This document shows positions 26,040-36,796 of a DNA stretch of 64,000 nt, piece after piece. The notes below the pieces were generated by a model. It saw only the letters and a program-made list of their open reading frames with translations. It had not been told where the DNA came from and made no database searches. Each line of letters begins with the position of its first letter. Position 1 is the stretch's first letter. The position numbers were made by a program, and so were the translations under genes. Location of the stretch: positions 335,428 through 399,427 of the forward strand of contig NZ_VSLG01000003.1 of the NCBI RefSeq assembly GCF_008919445.1, in the 5' to 3' direction. This DNA is from Serinicoccus kebangsaanensis. Its GTDB lineage: Bacteria > Actinomycetota > Actinomycetes > Actinomycetales > Dermatophilaceae.

Positions 26040-27262
26040 GCTGTCCCGCGCCCCGGCGCCGGGCGCGCGAGGAAGGGGAACACCAGCACGGTGAGTGCAC
26101 CGGCCGCGACGAGCACCGCCGCGATGTCCTCCGGCATGAGCTCACGTGACACGCCCAGCTCGGTCACCGCCACGATGATCGGGAGCCCGGTCGCGGCATA
26201 CAACGCCAGCCGGCGCCGGTCGCCGGGACCGGTGAGGCCCGACCCCGTCCGGCTGAGACGCTCGCGCAGCCACACCACGCCGCCACGGATCACCAGGATC
26301 ATCGCGACGAAGACGAGCAGCAGGACCGGTTGCTCGGCGACCGCGGCCACGTCGACGTTCATCCCGGAGGTCACGAAGAAGACCGGGATGAAGAAGCCGT
26401 AGGCGATCGCCTCCAGCCGCTCCTCGTAGCCCAGGAAGCCCTCCGGGCGGACGGCGCGGACGATGAAGCCGGCGGCGAAGGCGCCGAGGACGACGTCCAG
26501 CTCGAAGACGCTCGCCGCGGCCATGAGGGTCAGCAGCAACCAGAAGGTCACCCGCACCGCCGTCTGCGCCGTGGTGTCGACGCCTTCGACGAGGGCCGCC
26601 CGGATGCCCGGCACCCGCATGACCAGCCGGTGCGGCACCACCGCGACCACGGCGGCCACCAGGAAGAAGGCCAGCAGCACGAGTGCGGAGGCCCAGGTGG
26701 TGCGGGTGGACAGCAGCAGCGCCATCGCCATGATCGGCATCAGCTCACCGACCGCCCCGTGGGTGAGCACCGCGGTCCCCAGCGGTGAGTCCAGCTGGCC
26801 GCGGTCCTTGAGGATGGGCAGCAGCGCCCCCAGCGCGGTCGAGGTGACGGCGATCGCCAGCACGGCGGCGGCCGCGAAGGTCGCGTCCGGGATGAACGCC
26901 CAGGCCACGCCGAGCGCCAGCGCCAGGCACAGGATCCAGGTGAGGATGGCCTGCCTGCCCTGCTTGGCCCGGAGGGTCGCCGGGTCGATCTCGGTGCCGG
27001 CGAGCAGGAAGAGCAGCCCCAGGCCCAGCTCGCGCACGAGCTCCACACCGGGACCGATCTCGGCGAGCGCCAGCACGCTCGGACCCAGGAGGCACCCGAG
27101 CACCAGCAGCACCACGACGTCCGGTACCACACCCCGTGAGGCGCGCACCACGACGGGCGAGACCACGAGCGCGCACCCGATCCAGAACAGCGACAGCAGC
27201 GCGGCGTCCAGGGTCGTCGAGGAGGTCAGCACCGGGAGCGAGAGCAGGTCCACGCCGCTCAT
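26018..27262 (-). CDS. Cation:proton antiporter (CPA2 family)
   Basis: The 414-residue protein has about twelve hydrophobic segments and the CPA2 pattern: LGLLFLLAGTEIDPATLR, AIAVTSTALGALLPIL, then GAFAAGFIVRA and a re-entrant region FIPVFFVTSGMNVD. It probably exchanges Na+ or K+ for protons. It has no C-terminal TrkA-type domain. ATG 27262 overlaps the miaA stop by four bases (ATGA), so it is expressed with miaA. The two genes are not functionally linked in any obvious way. Confidence 0.88.
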   Translation of the reverse strand: MSGVDLLSLPVLTSSTTLDAALLSLFWIGCALVVSPVVVRASRGVVPDVVVLLVLGCLLGPSVLALAEIGPGVELVRELGLGLLFLLAGTEIDPATLRAKQGRQAILTWILCLALALGVAWAFIPDATFAAAAVLAIAVTSTALGALLPILKDRGQLDSPLGTAVLTHGAVGELMPIMAMALLLSTRTTWASALVLLAFFLVAAVVAVVPHRLVMRVPGIRAALVEGVDTTAQTAVRVTFWLLLTLMAAASVFELDVVLGAFAAGFIVRAVRPEGFLGYEERLEAIAYGFFIPVFFVTSGMNVDVAAVAEQPVLLLVFVAMILVIRGGVVWLRERLSRTGSGLTGPGDRRRLALYAATGLPIIVAVTELGVSRELMPEDIAAVLVAAGALTVLVFPFLARPAPGRGTAQPGTRR

Positions 27263-28221
27263 CCTCCCGCGCCGGCGACGACGTGACTCCCGACCAGGTC
27301 GAGGGCGCGCCGGAGCAGGTCCGGGTCGTCGTGCTCGAGCCAGACGATCCGGCCGTCCGGGCCGAACCACGACTGCTGCCGGCGCGCCAACCGGCGGGTC
27401 GCCGCGGCCGTGTCCTGGATCGCCGCACCCTCGTCCAGCTCGCCGTCCAGCTGGCGCAGGGCCTGGGCATACCCCACCGCGCGCGAGGCCGTCCTGCCCT
27501 CCCGCAGGCCGCGGCCGACGAGGTCGGCGACCTCGGCCGGCAGCCCGTCCGCCCACATCCGCCCGGCCCGTCGGCCGATCCGTGCGTCCAGCACCTCGCG
27601 GTCGGCCCGCAGGCCGATGAGCACCGTGGGCTGGAGCAGCTCCCGGGTCGGCAACGTGGCGCTGAACGGTCGCCCGGTCAGCTCGATCACCTCCAGCGCC
27701 CGCACGACCCGGCGGCCGTTGCGCGGCTCGATCCGGGCGGCTGCCTGGGGGTCACGCCCCACGAGGACGTCGTGCAGGGCCTCCGCGCCCCGCTCCTGCA
27801 GCTCCGCCTCCCAGCGGGCGCGCACCTGGGGGTCGGTGGGCGGGATCTCCAGCCGGTCCAGCAGGGCGCGGACGTAGAGACCGGAGCCGCCCACGACGAC
27901 CGGCACCCGGCCCCGGGACCGGATCTGCGCCAGGTCGGCGCGCGCCGCGCCCTGGTATGCCGCCACGCTCGCCTCCTCCCGCACGTCCAGCACGTCCAGC
28001 TGGTGGTGCGGGACGCCCCGGCGTGCCGCCATGGTGAGCTTGGCCGTGCCGATGTCCATCCCGCGGTAGAGCTGCGAGGCGTCGGCGTTCACCACCTCAC
28101 CGTCCAGCGCGAGCGCCAGCTCCACCCCGAGGTCCGACTTCCCCGTCGCCGTCGGTCCCACCACCGCGACCACCGGCACCCTGCCCGGAGGAACGGCCTC
28201 CCCACCCCGGCGCTCACGCAT
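27259..28221 (-). CDS. miaA: tRNA dimethylallyltransferase
   Basis: This 320-residue protein matches MiaA: P-loop VVGPTATGKSDLGVELA, VVNADASQLYRGMDIGTAK, HHQLDVLD, VVVGGSGLYVRALLD and AVGYAQALRQLDGE. It adds dimethylallyl to A37 of tRNAs reading UNN codons. ATG 28221 is preceded six bases upstream by CACACT, a weak leaderless-type box. It is divergent from the DUF4282 gene, with only 58 bases between. Confidence 0.95.
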   Translation of the reverse strand: MRERRGGEAVPPGRVPVVAVVGPTATGKSDLGVELALALDGEVVNADASQLYRGMDIGTAKLTMAARRGVPHHQLDVLDVREEASVAAYQGAARADLAQIRSRGRVPVVVGGSGLYVRALLDRLEIPPTDPQVRARWEAELQERGAEALHDVLVGRDPQAAARIEPRNGRRVVRALEVIELTGRPFSATLPTRELLQPTVLIGLRADREVLDARIGRRAGRMWADGLPAEVADLVGRGLREGRTASRAVGYAQALRQLDGELDEGAAIQDTAAATRRLARRQQSWFGPDGRIVWLEHDDPDLLRRALDLVGSHVVAGAGG

Positions 28222-28267
28222 ACCGCCAGTGTGGCAGCGGTGCGTGGCGAGGTCACGTCCGCCGCAC

Positions 28268-28273
28268 TAGCGT
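28268..28273 (+). promoter_or_regulatory. Leaderless-type -10 of the DUF4282 gene
   Basis: TAGCGT is followed by six bases and ATG 28280. Confidence 0.55.
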
Positions 28274-28279
28274 GGGGCC

Positions 28280-28630
28280 ATGACCTCCCAGCAGCCGCAC
28301 GGCACCCCTGACCAGCCCGAGCGCACCACCCCCGGCGGGGGTCTCAAGGCGCTCTTCGACTTCAACTTCGACACCTTCGTCACCCCGAGCATCGTCAAGA
28401 TCGTCTACGTCATCGCGACCGTGCTGGTCGCGATCATGACCCTGGGCATCGCGGTCACCGGCCTGACGACGATGTTCCAGGGTGGGGCGCCGGTCTTCCT
28501 CGGCCTGCTGCTCCTCGTCGCGTCCCCGATCATCGGCCTGGTGTATCTCGCCTTCGTCCGGATGAGCCTGGAGCTCTACTACGCGGTGATCCGGCTGTCC
28601 GAGGACGTGCACCACCGTGGCCGCCTCTGA
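28280..28630 (+). CDS. DUF4282 small membrane protein
   Basis: The 116-residue protein has a hydrophilic N-terminus, then FDFNFDTFVTPSIVKIVYVI and two membrane helices, ending RMSLELYYAVIRLSEDV, the DUF4282 pattern. Function unknown. It sits before a small acidic protein and ppsR-ppdK on the same strand, but each of these genes has its own candidate start-site promoter. Confidence 0.85.
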   Translation: MTSQQPHGTPDQPERTTPGGGLKALFDFNFDTFVTPSIVKIVYVIATVLVAIMTLGIAVTGLTTMFQGGAPVFLGLLLLVASPIIGLVYLAFVRMSLELYYAVIRLSEDVHHRGRL

Positions 28631-28678
28631 GCTCTCCCCCGGTTGCCGCGTCGCCCGGCGCGGTGCAGGGTGAGCAGC

Positions 28679-28927
28679 ATGAGCCAGCACCCGGACGACC
28701 AGCAGGAGCAGGGCACCTTCGTCGGCGGCAGCTTCGGCTCCGACGAGGAGCCGGACACGACCGAGCAGGTCGACGAGGACCAGGACGCCCCCCTCGCGGG
28801 CGCCGGTGAGGCCCCCGCCGAGGTGGAGGAGCAGGTGACCGAGCCGTCCGGCGAGGCGGACTTCGCCGTCGACGTGGAGGGGATCGCGACCGAGCAGGCG
28901 CCCGGCGACCGCAACGAGCCGGTCTGA
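28679..28927 (+). CDS. Small acidic hypothetical protein
   Basis: The 82-residue protein is very acidic and low in complexity (runs such as SDEEPDTTEQVDEDQDAP), with no membrane helix or known domain. The codon pattern (G/C at third positions) agrees with a real gene, and similar acidic proteins are common in actinobacteria. CAGGGT lies seven bases before ATG 28679. I do not recognise it. It ends 20 bases before ppsR. Confidence 0.6.
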   Translation: MSQHPDDQQEQGTFVGGSFGSDEEPDTTEQVDEDQDAPLAGAGEAPAEVEEQVTEPSGEADFAVDVEGIATEQAPGDRNEPV

Positions 28928-28935
28928 CGACGGCA

Positions 28936-28941
28936 TACGCT
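28936..28941 (+). promoter_or_regulatory. Leaderless-type -10 of ppsR
   Basis: TACGCT is followed by six bases and ATG 28948. Confidence 0.55.
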
Positions 28942-28947
28942 CGGGCC

Positions 28948-29799
28948 ATGGCGCACCCGATCGAGCTGCACATCATCGCCGACTCCACCGGGGACACGGC
29001 GGCCCGCGTGGCCCGGGCGGCCGCGGCGCAGTACCACGACCACGACATCCGGATCGTCCGTCACCCCCGTCAGTCCTCCTTGGACGGGGTGCACGACTCC
29101 TTCGCCCGGATGCGCCCGGACCAGGTGCGCACCGTCGTCTTCTCGACCGTGGTCGACGAAGGGCTGCGGCAGCGGGTCACCCAGCTGTGCGAGGAGCACG
29201 GGGTGCCGCACGCCGACCTGCTCGAGCCGGCCGTCACCGCGCTGTCCGCCATCACCGGGCAGGACCCGGAGCGGGTGGTCCGGCCGGTCGGGGTCGGCGA
29301 GGACTACTTCAAGCGGGTCGCCGCCATGGAGTTCGCGGTCGCCAACGACGACGGCAACCTCTCCAACCACCTGCGTGAGGCGGACATCGTCCTCATCGGG
29401 GTGAGCCGCACCGGCAAGACCCCGCTGTCGATGTACCTCGGCTACCTGGGCTATCGCACCGCCAACATCCCCCTGGTGCCGGGCATCGAGCCGCCGGCGC
29501 AGCTCTACGAGGTGCAGCGGTGGAAGATCGTCGGCCTGACCATCGACCCGGAGCGGCTGCAGCAGATCCGTGGCCGCCGGGTGCGCGCCATGGGCAGCGC
29601 CCAGAGCCACCGCGACGGCTACACCGACCTGGTCAAGATCTTCGACGAGCTGGACGAGGTCGCCCAGCTGCAGCGCAGCCTCGGCTGCCCCGTCATCGAG
29701 ACCACGGACCTGGCGCTGGAGGAGGCGGCGGGGCGGGTCATCGAGGTCGTGCAGCGACGGCGCGAGGCGGCATCGGGCGGAGGCGGGTCAGCCCGGTAG
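28948..29799 (+). CDS. ppsR: Pyruvate, phosphate dikinase regulatory protein (DUF299 kinase/pyrophosphorylase)
   Basis: The 283-residue protein has the DUF299 layout: IELHIIADSTGDTAARVARA, KRVAAMEFAVANDDG, and the P-loop GVSRTGKTPLSMYL. It phosphorylates a threonine of pyruvate phosphate dikinase with ADP to inactivate it, and removes it with phosphate to reactivate it. The target gene ppdK starts 60 bases downstream, which makes the assignment firm. It ends in TAG, which also forms the first bases of the ppdK -10-like TAGGCT. Confidence 0.95.
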   Translation: MAHPIELHIIADSTGDTAARVARAAAAQYHDHDIRIVRHPRQSSLDGVHDSFARMRPDQVRTVVFSTVVDEGLRQRVTQLCEEHGVPHADLLEPAVTALSAITGQDPERVVRPVGVGEDYFKRVAAMEFAVANDDGNLSNHLREADIVLIGVSRTGKTPLSMYLGYLGYRTANIPLVPGIEPPAQLYEVQRWKIVGLTIDPERLQQIRGRRVRAMGSAQSHRDGYTDLVKIFDELDEVAQLQRSLGCPVIETTDLALEEAAGRVIEVVQRRREAASGGGGSAR

Positions 29800-29802
29800 G
29801 CT
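29797..29802 (+). promoter_or_regulatory. Possible ppdK -10 overlapping the ppsR stop codon
   Basis: TAGGCT begins with the ppsR TAG stop. Transcription would start near 29809, giving a leader of about 50 bases that includes GAGGAG before ATG 29860. Read-through from ppsR is equally possible. Confidence 0.35.
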
Positions 29803-29859
29803 CCGCAGCAGCAGACCTCCGGGGCAGCGGCGCCCCGCCGAGACCGCGAGGAGACCGAG

Positions 29860-32547
<2,688 letters not shown>

Positions 32548-32558
32548 CGGCATACCGG

Positions 32559-33356
32559 ATGAGCGCGCGCGCACCGGAGGGGTTGCTGCCGACGCTGGGT
32601 GACCTCGGCGGGTTCTTCGAGGTCACCGACCCGACCGTCCGCGACAGCGACGCGGTCGCCTGGACCGACGCGCTGGCACCGGACGCCCTCACCGCCCGGG
32701 TCGCGACCATCCGGGCCGCGCTCGGGCGGGCCACCGGGCAGACGGCCGAGGACGTGGACGTCCGGGTCGCCGTCTCGGCGCTGCAGGTCGGCCTCGCCTC
32801 GCGCCTGTGGTCGGTGGCCCTGGCCGGTGCCGTCCTGCACGACTGGGTCCCGGACCTCACCTCGGCCAACCTCGTGGCCAGCCCGGTGCACGCAGGTCGG
32901 GTGCCGCTGGGCCTGGTCGACCCCGGGGCCGGGTATGCCGTCACCGGCCTGCCCGAGATCACCGACCGGGTCGCGGGGACCGTGGTGGACGACAGCCTGG
33001 CGGCGCTGGAGGCCGCCTGCACGCAGGTCGGACGCACCTCGGCCCAGGTGCTGCGCTCCAACTCTGCCTCCAGCCTGGTCGGGGCGGCGCGGGTGCTCGC
33101 GGGGGCCAGACCCTCGTCCGGCCCCCGCGCGTGGGAGGTGGTGCGCCGCCTGCTCGAGGTGCCCGCACTGGCCCGGGGCGGCGGTGTGCGCGAGCGCTCG
33201 GGGCTGCCGGCCGGCACGGGCGGCGGGATGGAGCACCACGCCGAGGCGTTCCTGCGACGCGGGTGCTGCCTCTACGACCGGCTTCCCGGGCACGGGCTGT
33301 GCCCGGACTGCGTGCGCGCGGTGCGGCGCCCGGACCTGGTCACGCCCGGCCACTGA
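32559..33356 (+). CDS. FhuF-like (2Fe-2S)-binding protein
   Basis: The 265-residue protein has a poorly conserved body and a C-terminal cysteine cluster RRGCCLYDRLPGHGLCPDC: two adjacent cysteines, ten residues, C-x2-C. That is the FhuF-type 2Fe-2S signature of ferric-siderophore reductases. An iron-release role is therefore plausible but not shown, and no siderophore genes are nearby. ATG 32559 is 11 bases after the ppdK stop, in an octamer GGCATACC context, and the gene is probably co-transcribed with ppdK. Confidence 0.75.
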   Translation: MSARAPEGLLPTLGDLGGFFEVTDPTVRDSDAVAWTDALAPDALTARVATIRAALGRATGQTAEDVDVRVAVSALQVGLASRLWSVALAGAVLHDWVPDLTSANLVASPVHAGRVPLGLVDPGAGYAVTGLPEITDRVAGTVVDDSLAALEAACTQVGRTSAQVLRSNSASSLVGAARVLAGARPSSGPRAWEVVRRLLEVPALARGGGVRERSGLPAGTGGGMEHHAEAFLRRGCCLYDRLPGHGLCPDCVRAVRRPDLVTPGH

Positions 33357-33385
33357 GGTCGCAGGACCGGGCGCCGGGCGAGGGC

Positions 33386-34588
33386 TCAGCGGGGCCGGAC
33401 GGTGCCGGTGCGCTCCTCGGTGTCGTAGGAGTAGACCTCGACGCCGTCGATCCAGGTGCGCAGCACCCGCGACTGCAGGTCGAGCGGGTCGCCGGACCAC
33501 CAGGCGAGGTCGGCGTCCTTGCCCACCTCGAGCGACCCGACCCGCTCCTCGACACCCAGCACCCTGGCCGGGTTGATCGTCACCGCCCGCAGCGCGGCGT
33601 CGCGGTCCATGCCCTCCCGGACCGCCAGGGCGACCTGGGTGACCAGGTGGTCGATCGGCACGACGGGGTGGTCGGTGATGATCGAGACCTCCACGCCGGC
33701 GCGGTCCAGGATCCCCGGAGCCTTCGGGGTCCGGCCCCGCACCTCGACCTTGGAGCGGCTGACGATCATCGGGCCGTAGAGGACCGGGACCTCGTGCTCG
33801 GCGACGAGATCGGCCAGCAGGTAGGCCTCGGTCCCGTGGTCCAGCACCAGGCGGTAGCCGAACTCCTCGGAGAGCCGGATCGCCGTGGCGATGTCGTCGG
33901 CCCGGTGGCAGTGCTGCCTCCAGGGGATCTCCCGCTCGAGGACCTGCACGAGGATCTCGCTGACCAGGTCGGTGTCGACCGGTGAGTCGGAGGCGGCCTG
34001 CTTGGCCTGGTAGCTGCGCGCCGCGGCGAAGGCCTTGCGCAGCACGAGGGCGACCCCGAGCCGGGTCGAGGGCGTCTTCTGCTGGTCCCCGTAGACCCGC
34101 TTCGGGTTCTCCCCCAGCGCCGCCTTCACCCCGGAGGGGTTGCGCAGCACCATCTCGTCGACGTAGCGGCCGTAGGTCTTCAGCGCCACCGCCTGACCAC
34201 CGATCGGGTTGGCCGACCCGGGGTTGACGTTGACCGTGGTCACACCGGCGCCGAGCGCGTCGTCGAAGCCCTGCTCCCGCGGGTTGATGGCGTCGATCGC
34301 CCGGGCCGCGGCCATCACCGGGTCGGTCGCCTCGTTGCCGTCGACACCGGCCCAGCCCTCCCCCTCCTCCCAGACGCCCAGGTGGACGTGGGCGTCGATG
34401 AGCCCTGGCAGGACCCACCCACCGGCGGCATCGACCACGTCGACCCCCTCCGGGACCTCCACCTCGCCGCGGGGTCCCACCGCGGCGATCTTGCCGTCCT
34501 GGACCAGCACGGTCCCGTCCTCGATGATCTCGCCGACGACCGGCACGACACGGGCACCGACGACGGCCAGGGTGGTGCTGCTGCTCAC
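33386..34588 (-). CDS. Amidohydrolase family protein
   Basis: The 400-residue protein has the amidohydrolase metal site GLIDAHVHLGVWEE, VTTVNVNPGSANPIGGQ, RQHCHRADDI, LDHGTEAYLL and ITDHPVVP, ending with VGSLEVGKDADLAWWSGDP. It resembles imidazolonepropionase/dihydroorotase-like hydrolases, and actinobacterial relatives are generally unassigned. GTG 34588 is chosen because AAGGAG lies eight bases before it; a longer in-frame start is low complexity. Substrate unknown. Confidence 0.87.
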   Translation of the reverse strand: MSSSTTLAVVGARVVPVVGEIIEDGTVLVQDGKIAAVGPRGEVEVPEGVDVVDAAGGWVLPGLIDAHVHLGVWEEGEGWAGVDGNEATDPVMAAARAIDAINPREQGFDDALGAGVTTVNVNPGSANPIGGQAVALKTYGRYVDEMVLRNPSGVKAALGENPKRVYGDQQKTPSTRLGVALVLRKAFAAARSYQAKQAASDSPVDTDLVSEILVQVLEREIPWRQHCHRADDIATAIRLSEEFGYRLVLDHGTEAYLLADLVAEHEVPVLYGPMIVSRSKVEVRGRTPKAPGILDRAGVEVSIITDHPVVPIDHLVTQVALAVREGMDRDAALRAVTINPARVLGVEERVGSLEVGKDADLAWWSGDPLDLQSRVLRTWIDGVEVYSYDTEERTGTVRPR

Positions 34589-34979
34589 GGTGGGGGCTCC
34601 TTGCGGTTGTGGTTCTCGGGTGTCTGCCACCCTACGCAGGGGGCCCGTCCGCCGGTGCTGCGCCCCGGCTCCGGACCTGCTCCGGGCGCCGCGGGCAGGC
34701 GTGCAGCGCGTGACCAGTGTGATTGACGCCTCACCGGAATCGCCCGGCTGTCGCGCCAGAACCCTTGTGCTACGGCGTGTCGCGATGGGAGGATGGGGAA
34801 TAGTGAGCCTGGCCCTGGCGTTGGCACAGGCAGTGATGGCGGTCCCGACCCCCCGACCCTGGCACCGCCCACGTAGACGGAACAACGAGGTGTCGTCGCC
34901 CGCCGGTACACCCCCTGGTTCCGGAGTGGGCGACGGCCAGAGGATGCCCAGACGGGCTCAGACATAGGAGCAGACACTG
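34589..34979. other. 391-base intergenic region between amidohydrolase and whiB1
   Basis: This is the largest gap in the window and must hold the divergent promoters of the amidohydrolase and whiB1. A candidate whiB1 promoter is TTGTGC at 34765-34770 with GAGGAT 18 bases later. A 60-codon open frame (34785-34967) with a hydrophobic start and an Arg-rich middle runs up to 12 bases before whiB1; it may be a small protein or only leader sequence. No convincing Crp-type site was found, although mycobacterial whiB1 is Crp-regulated. Confidence 0.5.
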
Positions 34980-35228
34980 ATGGACTGGCGCAACCGCGCG
35001 GCGTGCCTGGAGGAAGACCCCGAGCTCTTCTTCCCGATCGGCAACACCGGCCCGGCGCTGCAGCAGATCGAGGAGGCCAAGGCCGTCTGCCGCACCTGCC
35101 CGGTGATCGACACCTGCCTCAAGTGGGCCCTCGAGACCGGCCAGGACGCAGGTGTGTGGGGCGGGCTCTCGGAGGACGAGCGCCGCGCCCTGAAGCGACG
35201 CAAGGCGCGCGCACGGCGCGCCAGCTGA
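34980..35228 (+). CDS. whiB1: WhiB-family iron-sulfur transcription factor, WhiB1 type
   Basis: The 82-residue protein starts MDWRNRAAC, has PELFFPIGNTGPALQQI, cysteines in CLEE, VCRTCPVIDTC, the GVWGG turn and a basic tail LKRRKARARR. It is very close in length and sequence to mycobacterial WhiB1, a 4Fe-4S, NO-sensitive essential regulator. ATG 34980 is preceded by TAGGAG about ten bases away. Its neighbour on the opposite strand is pdtaS, the same pair as in M. tuberculosis, which supports the WhiB1 subgroup. Confidence 0.95.
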   Translation: MDWRNRAACLEEDPELFFPIGNTGPALQQIEEAKAVCRTCPVIDTCLKWALETGQDAGVWGGLSEDERRALKRRKARARRAS

Positions 35229-35246
35229 CGAGACCGCTGTCGAGCT

Positions 35247-35289
35247 CTCCGCCACCGGAGGAGGCCGTGACCCTCAGCCGGTGGCGGAG
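35247..35289. terminator. Bidirectional terminator between whiB1 and pdtaS
   Basis: CTCCGCCACCGG (35247-35258) and its exact complement (35278-35289) form a 12-bp stem around 19 bases. It starts 18 bases after the whiB1 stop and its right arm lies in the final codons of the convergent pdtaS. Confidence 0.75.
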
Positions 35290-36776
35290 CCACGAAGCCG
35301 CACGGTGAACCGCACGACGGTCCCGTGCGGCTTCGTCGTCTCCCAGGAGATCTGACCCCGGAGGTCGGTGATCAGGGCCTCCACGATCTGCGTCCCCAGG
35401 CCCTGCCGGTCCGACGTGGCGGGGGCATACCCGCTGCCGTTGTCGGTCACCGACACCTCCAGCAGGTCGACCTCGGCCTCGTCGTCCCGTGCCCGCCGGG
35501 CCGCCACCACGACCCTCGCGGCCTCGCCCCCGGACCCACCCTCCTCGAAGCCGTGCTCCACCGCGTTGTGCACGAGCTCGGCCAGGACCATCGCCAGGTG
35601 CGTGGCGTCGTCCGGCGGCAGCCAGCCGAAGGATCCCTCCACCGCGGTCGCCACGACGGCCTGCGTGGAGGCGACCTCGACGGTCGCCCGCAGGATCCGG
35701 GCGGCGACGTCGTCGAAGTCGACCCGTTCGGAGAACCCCTGGCTCAGGGTGTCGTGCACCAGCGCCACCGTCGAGAGGCGCCGCCCGGCCTCGGCGAGAG
35801 CCTCCTGGGCCTTCGGGTCGTCCAGCCGACGGGACTGCAGACGCAGCAGTGCCGCCACCGTCTGCAGGTTGTTCTTGACCCGGTGGTGGATCTCCCGGAT
35901 CGTGGCCTCCTTGCTCAGCAGCTCACGCTCGCGGCGGCGGATCTCGCTCACGTCGCGCAGCAGCAGCAGGGCACCGACCCGCTCACCCCCACGGGTCAAC
36001 GGGACCGAGCGCATGGTGAGGTTCATCCGGCCGGTCTCGATCTCGGTCCCCCACGGCGCCCGACCGGTGAGCACGAGGGGCACCGTCTCGTCCACGGTGG
36101 ACCCCTGCGCGATGCGGGAGGCGACGATCTGCGCGAGGTCCGCGCCGTTGACGTGGTCGGTGTGCCCGAGCCGGCGCAACGCGGACACGGCGTTCGGGCT
36201 GGCGTAGTCGATGATGCCCTCGGCGGTCAGCCGCAGCACCCCGTCGCCGACGCGGGGCGTCCCCCGCCCGACGCCGGTCGCGACGTGGTCCATCGGGAAG
36301 GCACCCTCGGCGATCATCGAGAACAGCTGCTGGCTGATCTGGAGGTAGTTCACCTCCAGCCCACCCTGCTGGCGCATGTTCTGCACGTCGGTGTGCCGCA
36401 CCAGCACCGCGATCGGTCGGCCGGTGCGGACCACGGGGACGTACTGCTCCCGCACGAAGCCGATCTCGTCCGGCGTCGTCGAGCGGCCGGTCTCCATCAC
36501 CTGGCTCAGCAGGCGTGCCCGCTCCGCCCCGGGCGTCTCGCCGATGACGTCGTCGTGGTAGAAGTTCGGGCCGGTCGACGGTCGCGCGTGCGCCGCGAGG
36601 AACCACGGCGAGACGTGCGGGTCGGCCTCGTCGTCCCGCTGCACCGGCAGCCACAGCGTGAGGTCGGCGAAGGCCAGGTCGGCCACCATCTGCCAGTCGC
36701 CCACCAGACGGTGCAACCAGTCGATGTCCGCGCCGGACATCGAGGAGCGCGACAGCGTGTCCCGGAGTGCAACCAC
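35274..36776 (-). CDS. pdtaS: Sensor histidine kinase PdtaS (GAF-PAS-HisKA_2)
   Basis: This 500-residue soluble kinase has a GAF-like region (about 1-150), a PAS domain (about 175-275), a HisKA_2 dimerisation box IREIHHRVKNNLQ with the acceptor His at 297/298, and a HATPase domain with LVHNAVEHGF and DNGSGYAP. PdtaS works with the RNA-binding antiterminator regulator PdtaR, which is not in the window. It has no membrane helices. GTG 36776 is preceded six bases upstream by CACAAT. Convergent whiB1 is its neighbour, as in mycobacteria. Its 3' end carries two strong inverted repeats. Confidence 0.93.
   Translation of the reverse strand: MVALRDTLSRSSMSGADIDWLHRLVGDWQMVADLAFADLTLWLPVQRDDEADPHVSPWFLAAHARPSTGPNFYHDDVIGETPGAERARLLSQVMETGRSTTPDEIGFVREQYVPVVRTGRPIAVLVRHTDVQNMRQQGGLEVNYLQISQQLFSMIAEGAFPMDHVATGVGRGTPRVGDGVLRLTAEGIIDYASPNAVSALRRLGHTDHVNGADLAQIVASRIAQGSTVDETVPLVLTGRAPWGTEIETGRMNLTMRSVPLTRGGERVGALLLLRDVSEIRRRERELLSKEATIREIHHRVKNNLQTVAALLRLQSRRLDDPKAQEALAEAGRRLSTVALVHDTLSQGFSERVDFDDVAARILRATVEVASTQAVVATAVEGSFGWLPPDDATHLAMVLAELVHNAVEHGFEEGGSGGEAARVVVAARRARDDEAEVDLLEVSVTDNGSGYAPATSDRQGLGTQIVEALITDLRGQISWETTKPHGTVVRFTVRLRGSATG
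35292..35336. repeat. 14-bp inverted repeat inside the 3' end of pdtaS
   Basis: ACGAAGCCGCACGG (35292-35305) and its exact complement (35323-35336) are separated by 17 bases, all within coding sequence for the last 15 or so residues. Together with the adjacent terminator stem this makes two consecutive strong hairpins at the mRNA 3' end. Confidence 0.6.
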
Positions 36777-36796
36777 ACCCCGATTGTGGCAAACCC

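Noticed and set aside
28643..28678. Earlier start for the small acidic protein
   Set aside because: The extra residues are Arg/Cys-rich and unlike the rest; ATG 28679 has a -10-like box at the usual distance.
34710..34735. Crp site upstream of whiB1
   Set aside because: GTGATTGACGCCTCAC has a ten-base core between GTG and CAC rather than the expected eight, and no other fit was found.
34785..34967. Listing the 60-codon frame before whiB1 as a gene
   Set aside because: The likely promoter overlaps its start and there is no ribosome-binding site; kept only as a finding.
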